In this document: piece by piece, positions 14,579-21,970 of the stretch
Layout of the letters: every line of letters begins with the position of its first letter
Position numbering within the stretch: the first letter of the stretch is position 1
DNA from: DASQUK01 sp046723645
Lineage (GTDB): Bacteria; Actinomycetota; Acidimicrobiia; Acidimicrobiales; VFJN01
DNA: 44,616 nt
Assembly: GCA_046723645.1 (NCBI GenBank)
Contig: JBKOUY010000002.1
Location: 1 to 44,616 of the forward strand
Direction: 5' to 3'
Position numbers and translations under genes: made by a program
Notes under the pieces: generated by a model
Databases searched by the model: none
Told to the model about the DNA's origin: nothing
What the model saw: the letters and a program-made list of their open reading frames with translations, nothing else

Positions 14579-16630
14579 TCATCTGAGGAACGCCATCGGC
14601 ACCCCGCTGTCCACCGGCAGGATCGTCCCGGTCGTCAGCGCCAGGTCGCCCGAGCACAGCGCGAAGACGGCATCGGCCACGTTCTCGGGCAGGACCTCGT
14701 GTCCCAGCACCGTGCGCCCCGCATAGAACTTCCCGAGATCCTCGGGCGGCACGCCGTACACCTTGGCGCGCTCCTCGCCCCACGCGCCCTCGAAGATGCC
14801 CGAGCCACGCACCACCCCGTCGGGGTTGACGCCGTTGACGCGCACGCCGAGGGGACCGAGCTCCGTGGCCAGCATGCGCACCTGGTGGGCCTGGTCGGCC
14901 TTGGCGGCTCCGTACGCCACGTTGCCCTTGCCGGCGACAACCGCGTTCTTGGACACGACGTACACGATGTCCGCGGGCAGGCCCTGCGCGGCCATGACCT
15001 TCGCGGCCTCGCGGCTCACAAGGAAGGAGCCCCGGGCCATCACCCGGTGCTGCACGTCCCAGTCGGCCGACGTGGTCTCGGCCAGCGGCTTGGAGATCGA
15101 CAGGCCGGCGTTGTTGACCACGAGGTCGACGCCCCCGTACGTCGCCGCCGCCTCACGGACGGCCGCCTCCACCGCGGCCTCGTCGCTCACGTCGACGGCG
15201 ATCGCCGCCGCCACGTCGGCGCCGCCCAGTTCCTCCGCCGCAGCTGCCGCACCCGGCGCGTCGCGGTCGGCGAGTACCACCGCGGCACCCTCTGCGGCCA
15301 GCCGGGTGGCGATCGCGCGGCCGATGCCGGACGCCGCGCCCGTCACGAAGGCGACCCGCCCGGCGAGCGGCTTGGGGGGCGGCAGCCGGCGCAGCTTCGC
15401 CTCCTCGAGCTCCCAGTACTCGATGCGGAACTTCTCGGCCTCGTCGATGGGGCGGTAGGACGAGAGCGCCTCGGCGCCGCGCATCACGTTGATGGCGTTG
15501 ATGTAGAACTCGCCGGCGATGCGGGCCGCCCGCGCGTCGGCGCCGAAGCTGTACATGCCGACGCCGGGCACGAGCACGATCACCGGATCGGCGCCACGCA
15601 TGGGCGGCGAGTCGGGGCGGGCGTGGCGGCGGTAGTAGCCGGCGTAGTCGTCGCGGTAGGCGGTGTGCAGCTCGCGCAGCCGGGTCACCAGCTCGTCGAC
15701 CGGCGCCGTCGGGGGCAGGTCGAGCAGGAGCGGACGCACCTTGGTGCGGATGAAGTGGTCGGGGCACGAGGTGCCGAGCGGCGCCAGCCGGCTGATCGCC
15801 TCGCGCCCCAGGAAGTCCAGGACCAGGTCGCTGTCGGTGAGCCGGCCGACCACCCGGCGGTCGGTGGAGCACAGGCCGCGCACGTGGGGTGCGAGCTCCC
15901 CTGCGAGCCGCCGGCGTTCCTCGACCGGCAGCGGCTCGTACCCGGCGCGCATCGCGCCGAGCGGGTGGCGCCGGCCCCGCTCGGCGATGAACCGCTCGGC
16001 CCGGCGGATCACGTCCAGCGAGATCGCCAGGCAGGCGTCGGACGTGTCGGCCCAGGTCGTGAGCCCGTGGCCCCCCAACACCACACCCGACAGTCCCGGG
16101 TTGTCGGCCACCAACGACGCGATCTGCAGCCCCAGCTCGAAGCCGGGCCGGCGCCACGGCACCCACGCCACCTCGCGGCCGAAGCACTCCTTCGTCAACG
16201 CCTCGCCGTCGCTCGCGGCCGCCAGGGCGATGACCGCGTCGGGATGCAGATGATCGACGTGGCGGGCGTCCACCAGCGCGTGCATGGCTGTGTCGATCGA
16301 CGGCGCCGCGCCGCCGGTCCCCCAGCGGCAGTGGTCGAACGCTGCCACCATGTCGTCCTCGTGGTCGACGCCCCGATAGACGCCCCGCAGGGCGCGCACG
16401 CGATCGAGCCGCAGCGTGGCCAGGCCGTCGGGGCGGAGGGTGCCGAGGTCGCCGCCCGAGCCCTTCACGTAGAGCACTTCGGTCGGCTCCGCCGTGACGG
16501 GATCGGCCACCGCGACCTTGCACGACGTGTTACCGCCGCCGTAGTTCGTCACCCGCGGGTCGGCCCCGAGCGCGTGCGAGCGCCCGATCAGCGCCTCGAC
16601 CTCGGGTTGCGGCACCTCGACGTCGCTCAT
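14579..16630 (-). CDS. rhaEW: Bifunctional L-rhamnulose-1-phosphate aldolase / L-lactaldehyde dehydrogenase
   Basis: A 683-residue two-domain enzyme. Residues 1 to about 405 are a class II aldolase domain: NYGGGNTSCK at 29-38, H127/H129 in DHLHP and H188 in LGGHGLTTW are the likely zinc ligands. Residues about 420-683 are an SDR domain with TGAASGIG at 430-437, NNAG at 506-509, Ser560 and Tyr573-x3-Lys577. The first domain cleaves L-rhamnulose-1-phosphate to DHAP and L-lactaldehyde. The second is expected to oxidise lactaldehyde to lactate. The ATG at 16630 overlaps the rhaM stop (ATGA), indicating coupling. The fusion is known in Bacillus and several actinobacteria. Confidence 0.93.
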   Translation of the reverse strand: MSDVEVPQPEVEALIGRSHALGADPRVTNYGGGNTSCKVAVADPVTAEPTEVLYVKGSGGDLGTLRPDGLATLRLDRVRALRGVYRGVDHEDDMVAAFDHCRWGTGGAAPSIDTAMHALVDARHVDHLHPDAVIALAAASDGEALTKECFGREVAWVPWRRPGFELGLQIASLVADNPGLSGVVLGGHGLTTWADTSDACLAISLDVIRRAERFIAERGRRHPLGAMRAGYEPLPVEERRRLAGELAPHVRGLCSTDRRVVGRLTDSDLVLDFLGREAISRLAPLGTSCPDHFIRTKVRPLLLDLPPTAPVDELVTRLRELHTAYRDDYAGYYRRHARPDSPPMRGADPVIVLVPGVGMYSFGADARAARIAGEFYINAINVMRGAEALSSYRPIDEAEKFRIEYWELEEAKLRRLPPPKPLAGRVAFVTGAASGIGRAIATRLAAEGAAVVLADRDAPGAAAAAEELGGADVAAAIAVDVSDEAAVEAAVREAAATYGGVDLVVNNAGLSISKPLAETTSADWDVQHRVMARGSFLVSREAAKVMAAQGLPADIVYVVSKNAVVAGKGNVAYGAAKADQAHQVRMLATELGPLGVRVNGVNPDGVVRGSGIFEGAWGEERAKVYGVPPEDLGKFYAGRTVLGHEVLPENVADAVFALCSGDLALTTGTILPVDSGVPMAFLR

Positions 16631-16947
16631 GGGAGGTGGAACACCTCCTCGAGCTCCTGCATCATCTGGTCGGCGGGTAGGCCCGGTCCCTCGAAGAACG
16701 GTGCCATCATCGCCTGCCACCTGTCGTTGACGGGTTCGGAGGCCATGGCGGCTCGGGCGTCGGCGAGGCTGCTGGGCGTCTCCACGTACCCGAACAGCGT
16801 GCCGTCCGCCCGCAGGAAGAGCGAGTAGTTGTGCCAGCCGGCCCGGCGCAGCGCGTCGAGCATCTCCGGCCAGACCGCAGCGTGGTGGCGCCGGTACTCG
16901 TCGGCCATCTCGGGCCTGATCTTCAGTGTGAATCCGAACCGGTTCAC
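16627..16947 (-). CDS. rhaM: L-rhamnose mutarotase
   Basis: A 106-residue protein of the RhaM/RhaU family, with the usual length of about 104. Key features are the first strand FGFTLKIRPE, the YRRHHAAVWPEML helix with the conserved His, the YSLFLRADGTLFGYVE strands, and WQAMMAPFFE. It interconverts alpha and beta anomers of L-rhamnose so that the importer or isomerase receives its preferred form. The GTG at 16945-16947 is chosen for its upstream GGGAGG. Longer frames reach into rhaS and have no RhaM similarity. The stop overlaps rhaEW by 4 bases. Confidence 0.9.
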   Translation of the reverse strand: MNRFGFTLKIRPEMADEYRRHHAAVWPEMLDALRRAGWHNYSLFLRADGTLFGYVETPSSLADARAAMASEPVNDRWQAMMAPFFEGPGLPADQMMQELEEVFHLP

Positions 16948-16980
16948 CGGCACGTCCTCCCGGGCGCCCCCGTCAGGCAG

Positions 16981-17014
16981 GCCGGGGGTGGCGGGTGGAC
17001 CGCCCACCCCCGGC
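16981..17014 (-). other. Strong GC-rich hairpin after rhaS
   Basis: An 11-bp perfect stem (16981-16991 with 17004-17014; arms GCCGGGGGTGG and CCACCCCCGGC) with a 12-base loop begins 9 bases past the rhaS stop. There is no U tract. It is probably a 3' stabiliser or partial terminator that separates rhaS from rhaM. Confidence 0.6.
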
Positions 17015-17023
17015 CACGTGGCC

Positions 17024-18121
17024 TCATGACTCGTCGATGTTCTCCTCGGTGTAGAGCGTGAAGGGCCCCATGACGATGCGCAGGCCGCTGTCGCGCGTCG
17101 GGTCCTTCTCGATCCTGTACTCGCCCATCCGGCCGGCCGTGAACACCTGCCCCTCGGTCGCCTCGATCTGACCGGTGGCGATGCCGTACGTCGCGTAGTA
17201 GGTGAGGTAGCCCAGGTCGACGAAGCTCCAGAGGGCGAACTCCGGGGCGCAGCCGCTCTGGGTGTACTCACGCATCTCGTCCGGCAGGCCCAACCCTGAC
17301 ACCTTCACGCGGTCGCACAGCCCCTCGTCGGTCATGGCCTTGCCGGCGGCGGCGATGCCGACCGTCGTGGGGGCCATGATCAGCTCGAGGTCGGGGTGCG
17401 AGTCGACCAGGCCCAGGGCCTGGTTGTACGACTCGTCGGCGTCGTCGTTGCCGTAGACGGTGTCGACGAGCTCGAGGTTGGCGTACTTCTCTTCCTGGAG
17501 CGCATCCTCGAGGGCCGCGATCCACGCGTTCTGGTTGGCCGCGTCGGGAGAGGCCGACAGGATGGCGAACTTCCCGCCGTCCTCGCCGAGGATCTCGAGC
17601 GCCATGTCGGCCATGACCACACCGGTCTCGTCGAAGTCGACCTGGGCGACGAACAGACTCTCACCCTCGCCGGAAGGGATCGGCGAGTCCCAGCTCACGA
17701 CGGCCACGTCGGCGTCGGTCGCGGCGTCGACGCCCGACTGGATCTGCTCGCCGGCGTTGTTCGAGATCATCACCGCGTCGACGCCCTGGGTCGCGGCGTT
17801 GGTCATCGTCTCGATCTGCCCGGTCGGGTCCTCGCACGTGGACGGGCCCAGGAACTCGGGCTCCGAGGTCCCCAGCTCCTCGGCGGCCTCCTGCGCACCC
17901 TCGTTGGCCTGGTCGAATACGGCGATGCCCGTGCACTTCGGGAGCAGGATGGCGTTCATGTCGTCGCCCCCCTCGATGGTCACCGCCTCCCCGGCCGGGC
18001 CGGCTCCCTCGGACCCGCCCTCGTCCGACGTTCCCGCCTCGGTGTCGTCGTCGTCACCGCACGCGACGGCACCCACGAGGGCCAGGCTGAGCATCACTGC
18101 CAGCAGCTTGTGAGGTTTCAT
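17024..18121 (-). CDS. rhaS: Rhamnose ABC transporter substrate-binding lipoprotein
   Basis: A 365-residue periplasmic-binding-fold protein of the sugar-binding type 1/4 group. It starts with a basic-hydrophobic signal (MKPHKLLAVMLSLALVGAVAC). Cys21 is the likely lipidation site although the residue at -3 is Ala instead of Leu. A low-complexity acidic, Gly/Ser-rich linker follows to about residue 45. The mature domain includes AVFDQANEGAQEAAEELG, GVDAVMISNNAGEQ, AVVSWDSPIP and GLGLPDEMREYTQSG, typical of the RhaS/AI-2/rhamnose binding group. It captures rhamnose or a small rhamnoside outside the membrane and delivers it to RhaP/RhaQ/RhaT. It is the last ABC gene and is bracketed by two hairpins. 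Confidence 0.9.
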   Translation of the reverse strand: MKPHKLLAVMLSLALVGAVACGDDDDTEAGTSDEGGSEGAGPAGEAVTIEGGDDMNAILLPKCTGIAVFDQANEGAQEAAEELGTSEPEFLGPSTCEDPTGQIETMTNAATQGVDAVMISNNAGEQIQSGVDAATDADVAVVSWDSPIPSGEGESLFVAQVDFDETGVVMADMALEILGEDGGKFAILSASPDAANQNAWIAALEDALQEEKYANLELVDTVYGNDDADESYNQALGLVDSHPDLELIMAPTTVGIAAAGKAMTDEGLCDRVKVSGLGLPDEMREYTQSGCAPEFALWSFVDLGYLTYYATYGIATGQIEATEGQVFTAGRMGEYRIEKDPTRDSGLRIVMGPFTLYTEENIDES

Positions 18122-18137
18122 CGTCCCCTCTCCTTCT

Positions 18138-18158
18138 CGTCGAGGGCCGCCCTCGACG
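18138..18158 (-). other. Hairpin in the rhaQ-rhaS gap
   Basis: CGTCGAGGG at 18138-18146 pairs perfectly with CCCTCGACG at 18150-18158 around a 3-base loop, 16 bases before the rhaS start and just upstream of its GGAGAGGGG ribosome binding site. Such stems in transporter operons often act as 5' stabilisers or processing sites that let binding-protein mRNA exceed permease mRNA. Confidence 0.6.
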
Positions 18159-18200
18159 TAGATCCCTGTGTTGCCGCTCGCGGGCGCGCGGCCGTCGTCC

Positions 18201-19172
18201 TCATGCCTCGGCCTCCACCTCGCGCCGGCGGAGCGGCAGCCTGTCGAGCAGGTTCTGGGCCAGCACCGACACGATCAGCAGCGCCCCGATGACCCCGGTC
18301 TGGGTGTTCGCCTCGACGTTCGCCAGGCCCAGCCCGTTGCGCAGGTTCAGCACGATGCAGATCGCCAGCGCGACCCCGAGCAGGGTCCCCGAGCCGCCGA
18401 AGATGCTGACGCCCCCGAGCAGCACCATCGTGATGATGTCGAGCTCGAAGCCCTCCCCGATGTTGGCGCGCACCGAGCCCAGGCGGGCCGCGAACAGTAC
18501 CCCCGCGACGCCGGCGACCAACCCCGACATCGTGAACAGCACCAGCTTCACCCGGGCCACGTCGATGCCCGAGAAGCGCGCCACGTCGGCGTTGTTGCCG
18601 ATGACGTAGACCCGCCGCCCGAACGAGGACCGGTGGAGGATGACGCCGCCCACCAACAGCATCACGAGGAACAGCACCAGCGCGAATGGCATGGGGCCGA
18701 GGAAGTCCTCGCGACCCAGGTCCCCGAACCAGTCGGGGAAGTCGCCGATCGATCGATCCTCCAGCAGCACCCGTGCCGCGCCCCGGAAGCCGATCAGGCC
18801 GGCGAGCGTGACCACGAGGGACGAGATCCCGGTCTTCGCGACCACGAGGCCCTGGACGAATCCGGCGGACGCCGCCGCCGCCAGGGCGATGGCGATCGCC
18901 AGCCCAAACGGCACGCCCGACTCGTGGGCCGCGGCGAGGACGCAGGCGGCGAACGCCATGACCGACGCCACCGACAGGTCGATCTCGCCGTTGATGATGA
19001 CGAAGGTCATCGCCACCGCCACGATCACCTTCTCGATCGACAGCCGGAACAGGTTCACGAAGTTGTCGACGTCGAGGTAGACGGGCGATTGCGTGGCGTT
19101 GTAGACGATCGTCCCGACAAGGATGACGGCCAGCAGCAGCTCCCAGGTCCGCTCGCGCAGGGCCTCAGGCAT
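18201..19172 (-). CDS. rhaQ: Rhamnose ABC transporter permease
   Basis: A 323-residue permease of the ribose/rhamnose branch (BPD_transp_2 type). About ten hydrophobic segments are visible, starting with LLLAVILVGTIVYNA. The family motifs NGEIDLSVAS (residues near 67) and ILLGGVSIFGGSGT-like sequence near the C terminus are present. It forms the membrane channel with RhaP and is driven by RhaT. The ATG at 19172 is chosen because MPEALRERTWELL is the natural start and it overlaps the rhaP stop by 8 bases. Extending to 19247 would run through rhaP coding sequence. Which permease is P and which is Q is assigned only by order. Confidence 0.88.
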   Translation of the reverse strand: MPEALRERTWELLLAVILVGTIVYNATQSPVYLDVDNFVNLFRLSIEKVIVAVAMTFVIINGEIDLSVASVMAFAACVLAAAHESGVPFGLAIAIALAAAASAGFVQGLVVAKTGISSLVVTLAGLIGFRGAARVLLEDRSIGDFPDWFGDLGREDFLGPMPFALVLFLVMLLVGGVILHRSSFGRRVYVIGNNADVARFSGIDVARVKLVLFTMSGLVAGVAGVLFAARLGSVRANIGEGFELDIITMVLLGGVSIFGGSGTLLGVALAICIVLNLRNGLGLANVEANTQTGVIGALLIVSVLAQNLLDRLPLRRREVEAEA

Positions 19173-20313
19173 CAGGTCTCCCGGAGCGCTCGGCCGCCGT
19201 GAGCGCCGGCACCCTCGTCGCGTCGGCCTCGTCGCGCGACGACGCATCGACCTTGGTGTGGGGACGGGCCTCGGCCGACCATCGGCGGCGGAACCGTCGA
19301 CCGATCACGACGTCTGCGATCACGGCGGCGAGGATGAGTGCGCCGAGGATCGCGTTGCGCCAGAACTCGCTCACCTGGGGGACGCGCACGAGGCTCTGGT
19401 CGAGCAGGTCGATCAGCACCGCTCCGAGGAACGCGCCGACCAGCGTGCCCGACCCTCCCAGGACGCTGACCCCGCCGACGACCGCGGCGGCGACCGAGTC
19501 CAGCTCGAGCCCCTGGCCAGCGACGACCGTGATGTTCCCGAAGCGCGACAGGAACAGGAAGCCGGCGAACCCCGACAGCGCGCCGCAGGCGATGAACGCA
19601 CCGAGCACGAGGCGCCGTGTGGGCAGCCCCGCCTGGGCGGCCGCCTCGGGATTCGAGCCGATCGCGTAGAGCCGGCGCCCCCACCGCAGCCGCTGCATCG
19701 CGATCTGCAGCACGGCGACGATGACGATGACGACGGCGAAGACCACCCTGATGTCCAGTCCGCCGATGCTGAACACCGTGCGCGTCGGCAGGTCCACCAC
19801 CCACGACGGCAGGGAGTCGGCGGTGATCGTCTTGCCCTCGCCGTGCGAGATCAGCCAGCTCCGGTAGATCGCCAGGGTGCCGAGGGTCGTGATGATCGCC
19901 GGGACCCGCCCGTACGCCACGATCACCCCGTTGATCGCTCCGAGCAGGGCGCCGAGTCCGACGGCGATGGCGATGGCGACCGCCGGCGACGCCGACGGGT
20001 TGGACGACGCGAACTGGCCGGTGAGGTACGCGCTCACGCCGACGATCGACCCCACCGACAGGTCGATGTTGCGGGTCACGATGACCAGGGTCTGGGCGAC
20101 GGCCAGCACGGCCGTGATCGCGACGCTGGTCGTCACCCGGTTGAAGACCCGGCCGCTGAAGTAGTCGTCGACGAGGAACCCGAACACGAGCAGGGCGAGG
20201 AAGATCACGCCCAGCAGCGACAGCTCCTTCACGCGCTCGGGCCGGATCCAGACCGCGGTGCGGCCGGGTCGGCTGCGTGCCCCGTCGAGGCTGGCGACGT
20301 CGGCCGTGCTCAT
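19165..20313 (-). CDS. rhaP: Rhamnose ABC transporter permease
   Basis: A 382-residue permease of the same family, with a longer cytoplasmic N terminus and a charged 40-residue C-terminal tail after VVIGRRFRRRW. The motif RNIDLSVGSIVG and the segment VVGGVSVLGGSGTLVGAFLGA are diagnostic, and hydrophobic helices fill the rest. It pairs with the downstream permease to form the channel. The start ATG at 20313 lies 7 bases after the rhaT stop. Together with rhaT, rhaQ and rhaS it makes a full importer of the type described for rhamnose in Rhizobium leguminosarum. Confidence 0.88.
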   Translation of the reverse strand: MSTADVASLDGARSRPGRTAVWIRPERVKELSLLGVIFLALLVFGFLVDDYFSGRVFNRVTTSVAITAVLAVAQTLVIVTRNIDLSVGSIVGVSAYLTGQFASSNPSASPAVAIAIAVGLGALLGAINGVIVAYGRVPAIITTLGTLAIYRSWLISHGEGKTITADSLPSWVVDLPTRTVFSIGGLDIRVVFAVVIVIVAVLQIAMQRLRWGRRLYAIGSNPEAAAQAGLPTRRLVLGAFIACGALSGFAGFLFLSRFGNITVVAGQGLELDSVAAAVVGGVSVLGGSGTLVGAFLGAVLIDLLDQSLVRVPQVSEFWRNAILGALILAAVIADVVIGRRFRRRWSAEARPHTKVDASSRDEADATRVPALTAAERSGRPDA

Positions 20314-20320
20314 TGCTTCC

Positions 20321-21817
20321 TCACGCGACGCCCACGGCCGCGGTCATCACGCGTTCCTGCGTGGCGTCGGACCGGTCGAAGAGCCCGGTGGGCGCGCCCT
20401 CCCGCATCACCAGGACGCGATCGCTCACCGCCAGGACCTCGGGCAGGTCCGACGAGATCAGGATGACGGCCATGCCCGAGCGGGCGAGCTCGTCGATGAT
20501 CTGGTGGACGTCGGCCTTGGCGCCGACGTCGATCCCGCGCGTCGGCTCGTCCAGGATCAGCACGGCCGGCTCGGTGTTGAGCCACTTGGCGAGCATTGTC
20601 TTCTGCTGGTTGCCGCCGGAGAGCAGGCCGACCGGCTGCGACAGCCCGGCCGTGCGGATGCTGAGCTGCCGCCGGAACCGCTCGGCGGCCGACCGCTCCG
20701 CGCGGCCGTCGACGAGCCCGAGGCTCGACACGTAGCGCCGCAGCGACGGCAGCGTGATGTTCGCCGTCACCGATTGGGGCAGCGACAGCCCGACGTGGCG
20801 GCGATCCTCGGACAGGTACGCGATCCCGAGCTCCAGAGCCTGCCGGGGGGTGGCGATCTCGACCGATCGACCGTCGAACTCGATCGACCCGGTCTCGGCC
20901 GGGGCGATGCCGAACAGCGCCAGCGCGATGTCCGTGCGACCCGCGCCTACCAACCCGGCGAGCCCGAGCACCTCGCCACGCCGCAGGTCGAACGAGACGC
21001 CGGCGAACTTTCCGGTCCGGCCGAGGTCGCGGACGCGCAGGATCACATCGCCGGCGTGGTGCTCGTGCCGGGCATAGAAGTCGGACATCTGGCGCCCGAC
21101 CATGGCGGCGATGAGCCGGGGCCGGGTGACATCGTCGCGGGCATCGGTCGAGACGTGCCGACCGTCGCGGAACACCGAGACGCGGTCGGCGATCTCGAAC
21201 ACCTCGTCGAGCCGGTGGCTGATGAACAGGACCGCTACGCCGGAGTCGCGCAGCTGGTGCACCTGGCGGAACAGCCGCTGGACCTCGTGGGCCGACAGCG
21301 CGGCCGTCGGCTCGTCCATGATGAGGACCCGCACGTCCAGCGAGATGGCCTTGGCGATCTCGATCGCCTGCTGCGTCGCCACCGGCAGCCCGCTCGCCGG
21401 TATCCGGGGATCGATGTGCACGTCGAGTCGCGCCAGGATGGCCTCGGCGTCGGCGCACATCTGGCGCCAGTGCACGACCCGACCCTGATCCTGGTGGCCG
21501 ATGGAGATGTTCTCGGCCACGCTCAGGTCGGGGAAGATCAGGGGTTCCTGGTAGATCGCAGCGATGCCCAGGCGTTGCGCGTCGGCGGCGCTGCGCAGCG
21601 ACACGGGCTGACCGTCGACCAGCACCTCGCCCTCGTCGGGCGGATGGATGCCGGTCATGACCTTGATGAGCGTCGACTTGCCGGCGCCGTTCTCGCCCAC
21701 GAGGGCGTGGACCTCATGGCGGTGGAGCTCGAGCGAGACGTCGTCCAACGCACGCGTCGCACCGAAGCGCTTGCAGATGCCGCGCATGGCGAGGATGGGG
21801 GCGTCCCCGTCGCTCAC
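20321..21817 (-). CDS. rhaT: Rhamnose ABC transporter ATP-binding protein (two ABC domains)
   Basis: A 498-residue sugar-type ABC ATPase with two nucleotide-binding domains. The first has Walker A GENGAGKST and Walker B VLIMDEPTAAL. The second has a degenerate Walker A (GLVGAGRTDIA), an intact signature LSGGNQQK and Walker B VLILDEPTRGID. This is the standard asymmetry of ribose/rhamnose importers, in which only one site is fully active. The GTG at 21817 gives the usual length of about 500. An upstream GTG at 21910 would add 31 residues but falls within the AT-rich operator-like region, so it is rejected. It is the first importer gene and has its own probable promoter in the 153-base gap behind the rhamnosidase. 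Confidence 0.9.
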   Translation of the reverse strand: MSDGDAPILAMRGICKRFGATRALDDVSLELHRHEVHALVGENGAGKSTLIKVMTGIHPPDEGEVLVDGQPVSLRSAADAQRLGIAAIYQEPLIFPDLSVAENISIGHQDQGRVVHWRQMCADAEAILARLDVHIDPRIPASGLPVATQQAIEIAKAISLDVRVLIMDEPTAALSAHEVQRLFRQVHQLRDSGVAVLFISHRLDEVFEIADRVSVFRDGRHVSTDARDDVTRPRLIAAMVGRQMSDFYARHEHHAGDVILRVRDLGRTGKFAGVSFDLRRGEVLGLAGLVGAGRTDIALALFGIAPAETGSIEFDGRSVEIATPRQALELGIAYLSEDRRHVGLSLPQSVTANITLPSLRRYVSSLGLVDGRAERSAAERFRRQLSIRTAGLSQPVGLLSGGNQQKTMLAKWLNTEPAVLILDEPTRGIDVGAKADVHQIIDELARSGMAVILISSDLPEVLAVSDRVLVMREGAPTGLFDRSDATQERVMTAAVGVA

Positions 21818-21890
21818 CGGACCCGCGCCCGCCGCATCCCCGCCGCGACACCAACCGAACGGACCACTCGCACCCCCGTCGAGTCCACGT

Positions 21891-21920
21891 TCGTAACTGT
21901 TAATTCTCACACTAACTCAC
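21891..21920 (-). promoter_or_regulatory. Candidate promoter/operator of the rhamnose importer operon
   Basis: This stretch is strikingly AT-rich for the window and contains GTTA at 21899-21902 with its complement TAAC at 21913-21916, plus a further TAACT at 21894-21898. It lies 75-100 bases before the rhaT start and 50 bases after the rhamnosidase stop. A DeoR-type repressor site or promoter is the natural reading. No exact -35/-10 pair is claimed. Confidence 0.45.
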
Positions 21921-21970
21921 ATGCGGCCGCCCGGCAACGAGTGTGGCGCCGCATCCCGGGGTCGCGGTGC

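Noticed and set aside
13016..16828. Very long open plus-strand frame opposite rhaI and rhaEW
   Set aside because: It is the antisense of well-supported enzymes. High GC content leaves long stop-free frames, and its translation is Arg/His/Gly-rich with no domain.
21818..21910. Upstream GTG start for rhaT
   Set aside because: It would place the AT-rich operator region inside the gene and make the protein longer than its family. The added residues look random.
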